8,619 nucleotides of DNA from an uncultured Lachnospiraceae bacterium (GTDB lineage Bacteria; Bacillota; Clostridia; Lachnospirales; Lachnospiraceae): NCBI GenBank assembly GCA_947174985.1, contig CAMWLB010000118.1:1-8619 (forward strand), in the 5' to 3' direction. Position numbers and translations under genes: made by a program. Position 1 is the first letter of the stretch. Each line of letters begins with the position of its first letter. Shown here piece by piece: positions 1-6,643 of the stretch. Under the pieces are notes generated by a model. It did no database searches. It worked only from the letters and a program-made list of their open reading frames with translations, and was not told the origin of the DNA.

Positions 1-1
1 G

Positions 2-997
2 GTGGAGCAGGCGCTTGCGGAGGAGGCGGATATAGGGGCAGTGCTGATCGTCTCGCCCACTTATGAAGGTCTGACAGCAGAGACAGAAGAAATTGCGAAG
101 ATTGTACACAGAAGAGGAATCCCGTTGATTGTAGATGAAGCGCATGGTGCACATCTGGGCTTTCATGAGGGCTGGCAGCCAAATGCTTCCCGTCTGAGAG
201 CGGATTTGGTGATACAGAGCCTTCATAAAACCTTGCCTTCTTTGACGCAGACAGCTATTTTGCATGTAAATGGCGGACTGATAGATCGCCGAAAGCTAAA
301 GAGGTTTTTGGAAATTTACCAGTCAAGCAGTCCGTCCTATATTTTTATGGCAGGGATGGAGGAAGCCATTGAAATAGCAGCGCAAGGTGCGGAAAGACTT
401 TTCGAGGATTTTGAAAAAAACTGGCATGAAATGTTGGAAATACTTGAAAGCTGCAAAGCACTCCGTTTTCTTCGGGAAAAGAATATGGACAAGGGCAAGC
501 TGGTGATAATGGACAGCACCGGCAGCTTGTCAGGAAAGCAGCTATATGATAAATTGCTGAACCAATATCATTTGCAGCTTGAAATGGCGGCAGGGAGATA
601 TGCGTTGGCAATGTTTACGATAGGGGACACGACAGAAGGCTATGAGAGACTGACAAAGGCGCTTTTGGTAATAGACAGTGAGTTAGAGCGCGGGTCTTGG
701 TCTTTGGCTGGCGGAGAGCCGCACGGTTCGAAGGGGCAATGGATTTGTCCTGAACAGAGATATCCGCTTTATGAGGCGTGGGACAAGGAAACGGAGAGAA
801 TTCCGCTGGAGAAAGCGGCAGGAAGAGTGGCTGGCGGCTTTATTGTACCATATCCGCCGGACATTCCGGTTGTGGTGCCGGGGGAAATTATCACAGAGGA
901 AATCTGTTGTTATTTACAGGAATGTGTAAGAGACGGCTTGACAGTACAGGGAATAGAAGAGCAGAATTGTCGGCTATACGTAGAAATTATAAAATAA
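2..997 (+). CDS. Orn/Lys/Arg-type PLP-dependent decarboxylase (YaaO-like), 5'-truncated
   Basis: The C-terminal 331 residues of a fold-type I pyridoxal-phosphate enzyme of the Orn/Lys/Arg decarboxylase family are visible. The reading frame is open at the window edge, so about 150 N-terminal residues are probably missing and the GTG at base 2 is not a credible start. The cofactor-binding features are intact in this numbering: DEAHGAH (45-51), whose Asp should contact the PLP ring nitrogen, and SLHK (73-76), with K76 as the expected Schiff-base lysine, followed by the family's LTQTA. The small C-terminal domain carries PYPPDIPVVVPGE, a hallmark of this family. It would decarboxylate a basic amino acid in the cytosol to give a polyamine or its precursor. 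The substrate (arginine, lysine or ornithine) cannot be read from this part. B. subtilis yaaO occupies the same position upstream of tmk-yaaR-holB, which supports the assignment. Confidence 0.88.
   Translation: MEQALAEEADIGAVLIVSPTYEGLTAETEEIAKIVHRRGIPLIVDEAHGAHLGFHEGWQPNASRLRADLVIQSLHKTLPSLTQTAILHVNGGLIDRRKLKRFLEIYQSSSPSYIFMAGMEEAIEIAAQGAERLFEDFEKNWHEMLEILESCKALRFLREKNMDKGKLVIMDSTGSLSGKQLYDKLLNQYHLQLEMAAGRYALAMFTIGDTTEGYERLTKALLVIDSELERGSWSLAGGEPHGSKGQWICPEQRYPLYEAWDKETERIPLEKAAGRVAGGFIVPYPPDIPVVVPGEIITEEICCYLQECVRDGLTVQGIEEQNCRLYVEIIK
967..995 (+). promoter_or_regulatory. Candidate sigma-A promoter for pyk
   Basis: TTGTCG (967-972) and TAAAAT (990-995) are separated by 17 bases. They match 4 of 6 and 5 of 6 consensus positions. 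The site lies in the last codons of the decarboxylase gene, and transcription would start near base 1002, leaving a leader of about 30 bases before pyk. The AT-rich context makes chance matches fairly likely, so this is a moderate call. Confidence 0.45.
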
Positions 998-1032
998 TAT
1001 GGTCGGTGCATCCGCCAAAGAAGGGAGCAAAT

Positions 1033-2454
1033 ATGAGAAAGACAAAAATTATTTGTACAATAGGACCAGCATGTGACAGCGCAGAGAAACTGAAGGAACT
1101 TATGCTTGCCGGTATGAATGTGGCGAGGTTCAATTTTTCGCATGGGACACACGAGGAGCAGTTGGAAAAGTATAATAGAGTTTTAAAGGTGAGGAAAGAA
1201 TTGAATTTGCCGGTGGCTACACTTCTGGATACCAAAGGACCTGAAATCAGGCTGCGGGATTTTGAAGGTGGTAAAGTGGAATTAACGGCAGGTGAGCTTT
1301 TCACGCTGACGACGGACGAGGTAATGGGAACGGCGCAAAGAGCATCTATTACGTATGCAAATCTAAAAAATGACATCAATGTCGGAGCTACAATTTTGAT
1401 TGACGACGGACTGATTGAGATGGTGGTGAAAGAGATCAAGGGCAACGATATTGTGTGCCGTGTGGTAAACGGCGGCTTTGTATCCAACCACAAGGGCGTG
1501 AATGTGCCGGGAGTGGTTTTGTCCATGCCTTATATAAGCCCCGTAGATATGGATGATATTGTATTTGGAATTGAGCAGGGCTTTGATTTTCTGGCAGCAT
1601 CCTTTGCCCGTACCAAGGAGGATATACTTGAGGTAAAGAAGATTCTGGATGAGCGCGGAAGCAAAATGAAAATCATAGCAAAGATAGAAAATATGCAGGG
1701 TATCAATAATCTGGAGGAGATTATTGATGTGTCAGACGGTATCATGGTGGCGCGCGGCGACATGGGTGTTGAGGTTGCCATGGAAGAAGTGCCGATTCTG
1801 CAGAAGAAGATGATTAAGATGGCGGTTGCAAAGGGAAAGCATGTCATTACGGCAACACAGATGCTCGAGTCGATGATAAAGAATCCCCGTCCGACAAGGG
1901 CGGAGACAACCGATATTGCCAATGCCATTTACGACGGCACAACAGCGATCATGCTCTCCGGAGAGAGTGCAGCAGGACTGTATCCGATAGAAGCGGTAAA
2001 GACCATGGCGCGGATAGCAGAGCGCACAGAGCAGGATATTGATTATCGTTCCCGCCTGCAGGAAAACCAGTGTATGGATATCCAAACGCCGGATATTACA
2101 ACTGCCATTTCCTATGCAACCTGCAGCGTTGCAATGAATCTGAATGCGGCGGCCATTATTACTGTTACCATGTCGGGTTTTACTGCTAACATGATTGCGC
2201 GTTATAAGCCTGGCTGCCAGGTGATAGGCTGCGCGGTGGACGAAAAGGTGTGCAGACAGCTTTACCTGCTCTGGGGCGTCAATCCGGTTATGATTAACAA
2301 GGAAGAGACGACGGATGAACTTTTCGAAGAGGCGGTATTTAAGAGCAAACAGGCGGGATTGATTAAGTCGGGCGATACCGTTGTCATCACGGCAGGCGTG
2401 CCTTTAGGAATTGCCGGCAATACCGATATGATTCATGTGGTCGAGGTAGCATAG
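1033..2454 (+). CDS. pyk: Pyruvate kinase
   Basis: A 473-residue pyruvate kinase, which converts phosphoenolpyruvate and ADP to pyruvate and ATP in the last step of glycolysis. The ATG at 1033 is chosen because it has AAGGGAG (1021-1027) five bases upstream and gives the standard MRKTKIICTIGPA start; the 85 codons open upstream overlap the decarboxylase gene and resemble nothing. Active-site features: R32, N34 and S36 in ARFNFSHG; D66-T67 in LLDTKGPEIR; catalytic K217 and Mg ligand E219 in IIAKIEN; D243 in RGDMG; and the TATQMLESM and RPTRAETTD blocks. E71 in KGPEIR corresponds to muscle-enzyme Glu117, the residue type associated with K+-dependent pyruvate kinases. The protein ends after the regulatory C domain and lacks the extra C-terminal domain of about 110 residues found in Bacillus-type enzymes. 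It lies 35 bases after the decarboxylase and 4 bases before the next gene. Confidence 0.97.
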   Translation: MRKTKIICTIGPACDSAEKLKELMLAGMNVARFNFSHGTHEEQLEKYNRVLKVRKELNLPVATLLDTKGPEIRLRDFEGGKVELTAGELFTLTTDEVMGTAQRASITYANLKNDINVGATILIDDGLIEMVVKEIKGNDIVCRVVNGGFVSNHKGVNVPGVVLSMPYISPVDMDDIVFGIEQGFDFLAASFARTKEDILEVKKILDERGSKMKIIAKIENMQGINNLEEIIDVSDGIMVARGDMGVEVAMEEVPILQKKMIKMAVAKGKHVITATQMLESMIKNPRPTRAETTDIANAIYDGTTAIMLSGESAAGLYPIEAVKTMARIAERTEQDIDYRSRLQENQCMDIQTPDITTAISYATCSVAMNLNAAAIITVTMSGFTANMIARYKPGCQVIGCAVDEKVCRQLYLLWGVNPVMINKEETTDELFEEAVFKSKQAGLIKSGDTVVITAGVPLGIAGNTDMIHVVEVA

Positions 2455-2458
2455 TAAA

Positions 2459-3046
2459 ATGGGAAAGATAGTGTACCTGATGGGGAAGAGCTCCACGGGA
2501 AAGGATACTATTTACAAAAGACTTCTGACAGACAATTGCTTTGAACTGGTAAAAATAATTCCTTATACAACAAGGCCGATACGGATTAAGGAAAAGAACG
2601 GACGGGAATATTTTTTTACCGATGAGGAAGGCTTTGAAGTTTTGAAAAAGAGTGGCAGGGTGATTGAGTATCGGGTATATCAGACCTGTCACGGGTTATG
2701 GCGTTACTTCACGGTGGACGACGGACAGATTGATTTGACGGAAAAGAATTATATCTGCATCGGGACGCTGGAGTCGTATGAAAGCATCCGGACATATTTC
2801 GGAGAAGAGAAGTTGCTGCCTGTGCTGATTGAGCTGGACGACGGAGTCAGGCTGCAGCGCGCTTTGAACAGGGAGAAAAAGCAGCAGTTTCCCAAGTATG
2901 AGGAGATGTGCCGGCGGTTTCTGGCGGACAGTGAAGATTTTGCGGAAGATAAAGTAAGACGCGCCGGCATCACAAAGCGTTTCCAGAATGATAATCTGGA
3001 ACAATGTCTCTCGGAAATCAAAAAATATATATCTGAAATGCTGTAA
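2459..3046 (+). CDS. Divergent guanylate-kinase-like P-loop nucleotide kinase
   Basis: A 195-residue protein with the guanylate kinase fold signature. The P-loop GKSSTGKD (9-16) has Asp where Ser or Thr usually follows the lysine, with T17 next. TTRPIR (37-42) keeps both arginines that bind the GMP phosphate (yeast R38 and R41), followed by NGREYFF with Y51, and E70 matches yeast E69. The guanine-side Y-G-S/T motif is not conserved (CHGLWRY, 77-83), and the aspartates of the usual D-x-D strand are replaced by ICIGTLES (99-106). It is therefore probably a nucleotide kinase or binding protein with altered base selectivity rather than the housekeeping Gmk. The start is four bases after the pyk stop; a GAGG at 2443-2446 inside pyk may serve as ribosome site, suggesting translational coupling. 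In B. subtilis tmk occupies this place, but the sequence resembles Gmk rather than thymidylate kinase. Confidence 0.8.
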   Translation: MGKIVYLMGKSSTGKDTIYKRLLTDNCFELVKIIPYTTRPIRIKEKNGREYFFTDEEGFEVLKKSGRVIEYRVYQTCHGLWRYFTVDDGQIDLTEKNYICIGTLESYESIRTYFGEEKLLPVLIELDDGVRLQRALNREKKQQFPKYEEMCRRFLADSEDFAEDKVRRAGITKRFQNDNLEQCLSEIKKYISEML

Positions 3047-3064
3047 TATGCCGATAAATAAAAT

Positions 3065-3071
3065 AAGGAGG
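3065..3071 (+). promoter_or_regulatory. Strong ribosome binding site of yaaR
   Basis: AAGGAGG is a full match to the anti-Shine-Dalgarno sequence and lies seven bases before the ATG at 3079. It fixes the start of the YaaR protein and suggests strong translation. Confidence 0.8.
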
Positions 3072-3078
3072 TAAGCGT

Positions 3079-3519
3079 ATGGAAATTAAGGTCGGTCAAA
3101 TGCAGCCGGTGCAGCAGGTACAGCAGGCGCCGGAAACAAAGCCCACAGACGGCAGCTTTAAGTTTACGCTTGCCAGTCATGTAGAGGAAGCAGAGCTGCA
3201 GGCGAAGCTGCAGGGGCTTATGGAGGAAATTACAGAACAGGGAGAGCGGCTTTATAAGCGTCGGGACGTGCGGGACATGAAACGCTACCGCGGTCTGATA
3301 AAAGAGTTTCTAAATGAGGTGGTCAGCCGTTCCCACTCCTTTTCCCGTGAGAATTTTCTGGATAAAAGAGGACGGCACAGAGTGTATGGCATTATCCGCC
3401 TGATAGATGAAAATCTGGATGAACTGGCACAGGAGCTGGTTAAGGATGAAACAGACAATCTTGACATTTTAAATAAAATCGGCGAAATCAAGGGGTTGCT
3501 GCTGGACATATTTACGTGA
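3079..3519 (+). CDS. yaaR: YaaR family protein (DUF327)
   Basis: A 146-residue protein of the DUF327/YaaR family, whose function is not established. The first 25 or so residues are a flexible Gln/Pro-rich leader ([15 protein letters not shown]). From there to the end it is predicted to be nearly all helix and highly charged, with the recognisable block around residues 69-116 ([44 protein letters not shown]). There is no signal peptide, membrane segment or catalytic motif, and no cysteine. The position immediately before holB is the same as in B. subtilis and is the main support for the gene name. The last codons contain the -35 and part of the spacer of a promoter for holB. A structural or assembly role is possible but not shown by the sequence. 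Confidence 0.9.
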   Translation: MEIKVGQMQPVQQVQQAPETKPTDGSFKFTLASHVEEAELQAKLQGLMEEITEQGERLYKRRDVRDMKRYRGLIKEFLNEVVSRSHSFSRENFLDKRGRHRVYGIIRLIDENLDELAQELVKDETDNLDILNKIGEIKGLLLDIFT

Positions 3520-3531
3520 GCATTTTATAAT
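3503..3531 (+). promoter_or_regulatory. Near-consensus sigma-A promoter for holB and downstream genes
   Basis: TGGACA (3503-3508, 5 of 6 matches) and TATAAT (3526-3531, 6 of 6) are separated by exactly 17 bases. The -35 lies in the end of yaaR and the -10 in the short gap before holB. Expected start of transcription is near 3538, about 18 bases before the holB ATG. It would let holB-ricT-trmN6-rsmI be made independently of the upstream genes. The -10 also lies in a weak 6-bp inverted repeat (AGCATT/AATGCT), which I regard as incidental. Confidence 0.7.
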
Positions 3532-3555
3532 GCTTTTGGATAAAAGGAGAAGCGG

Positions 3556-4548
3556 ATGGCGGAATTTAGGGATATTATCGGTCAGGAGCAGATTAAAGCA
3601 CATCTGAAAAATGCAATTGCCACGGGGAAAGTTTCCCATGCATACATTATAAATGGCGAGCGGTTTTCCGGAAAGGAATTTGTTGCCCGTGTTTTTGCCA
3701 TGGCGCTGCAATGCGAGAGAGGCGGCGAAGAGCCTTGCCAGCAATGCCATTCCTGCAAACAGGCGCTTTCGGGCAATCAGCCGGATATTATTTATCTGAC
3801 CCATGAAAAGCCGGGTTCCATAGGTGTAGATGATATCAGGACACAAATTAACGGTGATGTTGCCATAAAGCCTTATAGCAGTCCTTACAAAATTTATATT
3901 ATAAGCGAAGCCGAGAAAATGACTGTACAGGCGCAAAATGCGCTGTTAAAGACGTTGGAGGAGCCCCCTGCTTATGCGGTAATACTGCTTCTTACCACAA
4001 ATGTCAATTCTTTACTACAGACAATTTTGAGCAGATGTGTTATCTTACATATGAAGCCTGTTTCAGACGAGCTTATTAAAAAATTTTTGATGGAGCAAAT
4101 GCAGGTTCCTGATTACAAGGCTGATGTCTGCGCCGCATTTGCAAGAGGAAATGTGGGAAAAGCAAAGCACCTTGCGTCAAGCGAGGACTTTGAAAAGGTA
4201 AAAGAAGAAGCCATTTCCTTATTAAAATATGTACATGATATGGATGTGACGGAGATGATTGCCGCCATCAAAAAAATTGCGGAGTACAAGCTGGATGTAG
4301 AAGATTATCTGGATATTCTTGCCATCTGGTACAGAGATGTGCTTTTGTTTAAGGCGACCAGAGATGCCAATCATCTGGTATTCCGCGAAGAAACACAAAA
4401 TATAAGAAAGATTGCCGGAAGGACTTCTTATGAAGGAATAGAAACAATCATTCAGTCGCTTTCGAGAGCGAAGAGCAGACTGGAAGCCAACGTAAACTTT
4501 GATTTGGCCATGGAGCTTTTGCTTCTGGACATAAAAGAGTATGGTTAA
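3556..4548 (+). CDS. holB: DNA polymerase III subunit delta'
   Basis: A 330-residue AAA+ clamp-loader subunit. Delta' works with delta and the DnaX subunits to open the beta sliding clamp and place it on primed DNA. Visible features: the N-terminal FRDIIGQEQIKAHL; a degenerate P-loop GERFSGKE (34-41); a zinc-binding module with C53, C61, C64 and C67; the degenerate Walker B region YIISEAEKM (114-122), with Ser where ATPases have Asp; the QNALLKTLEEPP block (127-138); and the SRC motif (159-161), whose arginine acts in trans on a neighbouring ATPase site in the family. These changes fit the known inability of delta' to hydrolyse ATP. The start has AAGGAGA (3544-3550) upstream. The length is normal and the gene sits between yaaR and ricT as in B. 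subtilis, 36 bases after yaaR. Confidence 0.95.
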   Translation: MAEFRDIIGQEQIKAHLKNAIATGKVSHAYIINGERFSGKEFVARVFAMALQCERGGEEPCQQCHSCKQALSGNQPDIIYLTHEKPGSIGVDDIRTQINGDVAIKPYSSPYKIYIISEAEKMTVQAQNALLKTLEEPPAYAVILLLTTNVNSLLQTILSRCVILHMKPVSDELIKKFLMEQMQVPDYKADVCAAFARGNVGKAKHLASSEDFEKVKEEAISLLKYVHDMDVTEMIAAIKKIAEYKLDVEDYLDILAIWYRDVLLFKATRDANHLVFREETQNIRKIAGRTSYEGIETIIQSLSRAKSRLEANVNFDLAMELLLLDIKEYG

Positions 4549-4567
4549 GCTGTGCCGGCGCAGTTTA
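4546..4567 (+). other. Inverted repeat between holB and ricT
   Basis: The RNA here can form a nine-pair stem with two G-U pairs around a CCGG loop, beginning at the holB stop codon. The core CTGTGCCGGCGCAG is almost a perfect palindrome. No T tract follows, so it is not a classical terminator; it could be an mRNA stability or processing element, or chance. Confidence 0.3.
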
Positions 4568-4591
4568 ATAAATACATGTGGAGGTATATAG

Positions 4592-5881
4592 ATGACAAAG
4601 GTAATAGGAGTAAGATTTCGTACAGCGGGTAAGATTTATTTTTTTGATCCGCTGGATTTTCAGGTGGAAAGAGGCGGGCATGTGATCGTGGAGACAGCCC
4701 GTGGAATAGAATTCGGTACAGTTGTCAGCGCACCCAGGGAGGTGGAGGATGAGAAAATCGTGCAGCCCTTAAAGCCGGTGCTGCGAATTGCGAATCAGCG
4801 GGATATTGAGCAGGAGGCAGGTAATAAGCGCAAGGAGAAGGAAGCCTATAAAATTTGTTTGGAAAAGATACGCGACCATGGCCTTGAGATGAAGCTGATA
4901 GATGCGGAGTATACCTTTGACAACAATAAAGTACTTTTTTACTTTACGGCTGACGGAAGAATTGATTTCAGGGAACTGGTGAAGGATTTGGCCAGCGTGT
5001 TCAAGACCAGGATTGAGCTGAGGCAGGTCGGAGTCAGGGACGAGACGAAGATTGTAGGAGGAATCGGCATCTGCGGCAGGCCGCTTTGCTGCCACACGCA
5101 TCTTTCTGAGTTTATACCGGTATCCATTAAGATGGCGAAGGAGCAGAATCTTTCACTGAACCCTACAAAGATATCCGGGGTATGCGGCAGACTGATGTGC
5201 TGCTTAAAGCATGAGGAGGAGACCTACGAGGAGTTAAACCGCAGGCTGCCGAACACGGGGGACTATGTCACCACAGCGGACGGGCTTAAGGGAGAAGTAC
5301 AGAGCGTCAATGTGCTCCGCCAGCGTGTAAAGGTGATTGTGGATGTGGATGACGAGAAGGAAATCCGCGAGTATAAAGTGGAGGATCTTCGCTTCAAGAG
5401 GATGCATGGGAAAAAAGAAAATCTAGATCTGTCGGCCGAAGAGTTAAAAGAGTTGGAAAAGCTGGAGGCAGAAGAAGAGCTGGAGACTGTTGAAGAGAGA
5501 GACCCTGAAAAGCCGGCGGAACGCAGCTATAAAAAGGAATTTAGACAGGACAGAAGCTCCTTTGGACAGGACAAACCCGACAGGGGGGAAAGAACGGATA
5601 GAAGCCGAAACCGAAAAGAGAATTATGCAGAAAGAGCGGAGGAATCGGAAAGGCAGTATCAGGATAGAAAAGGCGGAAGAAACAACCGTAATGGAAGGCG
5701 GGATAATAAGCAGGAACGCCGCAGAGAAGACGGTGCACGGTGGGAGAACAACAAAAACCGTGCGTACAGAGAAGAGGGCGAGGAGCGGCGTGAACGTCAC
5801 CAAAGAGACAACCGCCCCCGAAACCGGCAGAATTATCGAAACGGAAAGAAGGAAGGAAAGACAAACTTTGAAGGCAATTAG
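4592..5881 (+). CDS. ricT: PSP1-domain protein RicT (YaaT) with a long charged C-terminal tail
   Basis: A 429-residue protein whose first 271 residues match the whole length of typical YaaT/RicT (about 275 residues). It begins VIGVRFRTAGKIYFFDP and contains two related cysteine clusters, CGRPLCC (161-167) and CGRLMCC (198-204). In B. subtilis RicT partners RicA and RicF in an iron-sulfur complex that promotes RNase Y-dependent mRNA maturation and affects sporulation, competence and biofilm formation; the cysteines supply cluster ligands. Residues 272-429 are an unusual extension without cysteines: first acidic (Glu/Leu-rich, possibly helical), then rich in Arg, Asn, Glu, Asp and Gly, and presumably disordered. 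GGAGG (4580-4584) seven bases upstream supports the ATG. The gene overlaps the next one by 14 bases. Whether RicA and RicF exist in this organism cannot be seen here. Confidence 0.92.
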   Translation: MTKVIGVRFRTAGKIYFFDPLDFQVERGGHVIVETARGIEFGTVVSAPREVEDEKIVQPLKPVLRIANQRDIEQEAGNKRKEKEAYKICLEKIRDHGLEMKLIDAEYTFDNNKVLFYFTADGRIDFRELVKDLASVFKTRIELRQVGVRDETKIVGGIGICGRPLCCHTHLSEFIPVSIKMAKEQNLSLNPTKISGVCGRLMCCLKHEEETYEELNRRLPNTGDYVTTADGLKGEVQSVNVLRQRVKVIVDVDDEKEIREYKVEDLRFKRMHGKKENLDLSAEELKELEKLEAEEELETVEERDPEKPAERSYKKEFRQDRSSFGQDKPDRGERTDRSRNRKENYAERAEESERQYQDRKGGRNNRNGRRDNKQERRREDGARWENNKNRAYREEGEERRERHQRDNRPRNRQNYRNGKKEGKTNFEGN

Positions 5882-6608
5882 TCTGAAGGAAAAGGAACGC
5901 CTTGATGAGCTGCAGAGAAACGGTTATCAGATTATACAGAATCCCGACAAATTTTGTTTTGGCATGGATGCTGTTTTACTGTCCGGTTTTGTAAGTGTGA
6001 AGCCAAACGGAACCGTTCTTGATTTGGGAACGGGAACCGGCATTATTCCTATACTTTTAGAGGCAAAGACGCAGGCTTCCCATCTGACCGGTCTGGAGAT
6101 ACAGGAAGAGAGTGCGGACATGGCAAGACGGAGTGTGGCTCTTAATGGTTTGTCCGAAAAAATTGATATTTTGACAGGTGATATCAGAAAGGCAGACAGC
6201 TTGTTTCCGTCTGCCTCTTTTGACGTCATTACCAGCAATCCGCCCTATATGATAGAGGAGCACGGACTGCGCAATCCTGACACGCCGAAGGCGATTGCGC
6301 GTCATGAAGTACTCTGCACACTGGAGGACGTGGTGAGTCAGGCGGCAAAGCTTCTGAAGACAGGGGGACATTTTTTTATGGTGCACAGACCCTTCCGGCT
6401 GGCGGAGATTATTACGGTTATGACAAAGTACAAGCTGGAACCAAAGCGCATGCAGCTTGTCTATCCCTTTGTGGACAAAGAGCCGAACATGATTCTTATG
6501 GAAGGAGTCCGCGGCGGTAAACCGCGCATGACGGTGGAAAAGCCGCTCATTATTTTTAAGGAGCCTGGCGTTTATATGCCCGAAATCCGTGATATATACG
6601 GGTATTGA
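5868..6608 (+). CDS. trmN6: TrmN6/YabB-type tRNA (adenine-N6) methyltransferase
   Basis: A 246-residue class I SAM-dependent methyltransferase. In this family the enzyme methylates N6 of A37 in tRNA1(Val). Visible motifs: NGYQIIQNPDKFCFGMDAVLLS (19-40 region) at the N terminus, SAM-binding LDLGTGTGIIPILL (51-64), acidic E77 in GLEIQE, GDIRKAD (104-110), and the catalytic NPPY (124-127), followed by the family blocks IARHEVLCTLEDV, MVHRPFRL, EPKRMQLVYP and EGVRGGKPR. These closely resemble B. subtilis YabB. No ATG lies at the expected place; I chose the TTG at 5868, which has AGGAAAG (5854-5860) and GGAAGG (5851-5856) upstream, so translation would be coupled to the end of ricT. A CTG at 5883 is an alternative. 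The frame is open further upstream to 5490, but that part resembles no methyltransferase. Confidence 0.9.
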   Translation: MKAISLKEKERLDELQRNGYQIIQNPDKFCFGMDAVLLSGFVSVKPNGTVLDLGTGTGIIPILLEAKTQASHLTGLEIQEESADMARRSVALNGLSEKIDILTGDIRKADSLFPSASFDVITSNPPYMIEEHGLRNPDTPKAIARHEVLCTLEDVVSQAAKLLKTGGHFFMVHRPFRLAEIITVMTKYKLEPKRMQLVYPFVDKEPNMILMEGVRGGKPRMTVEKPLIIFKEPGVYMPEIRDIYGY

Positions 6609-6643
6609 GTCTTGCTCAAAAGGAGAAAGAAAGAGGTTTTGTA

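Noticed and set aside
778..1032. 85 extra codons open upstream of pyruvate kinase in the same frame
   Set aside because: They lie almost wholly in the decarboxylase gene, resemble no protein domain, and the ATG at 1033 has a good ribosome site and matches the family start.
987..1928. Antisense open frames over pyruvate kinase
   Set aside because: They are shadows of a strongly conserved gene, with no ribosome sites or recognisable domains.
3519..3537. AGCATT/AATGCT hairpin followed by TTTT as a terminator after yaaR
   Set aside because: The stem is only six AT-rich pairs and includes a perfect -10 box; a promoter explains the sequence better.
5444..5864. Long antisense open frames opposite the RicT tail
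   Set aside because: The + strand is A/G-rich and low in complexity, which leaves the complementary frames free of stops; their translations are low-complexity and resemble nothing.
6605..6643. N-terminal extension of RsmI from a TTG
   Set aside because: It overlaps the trmN6 stop, includes the ribosome site of the ATG at 6644, and adds residues not expected in the family.
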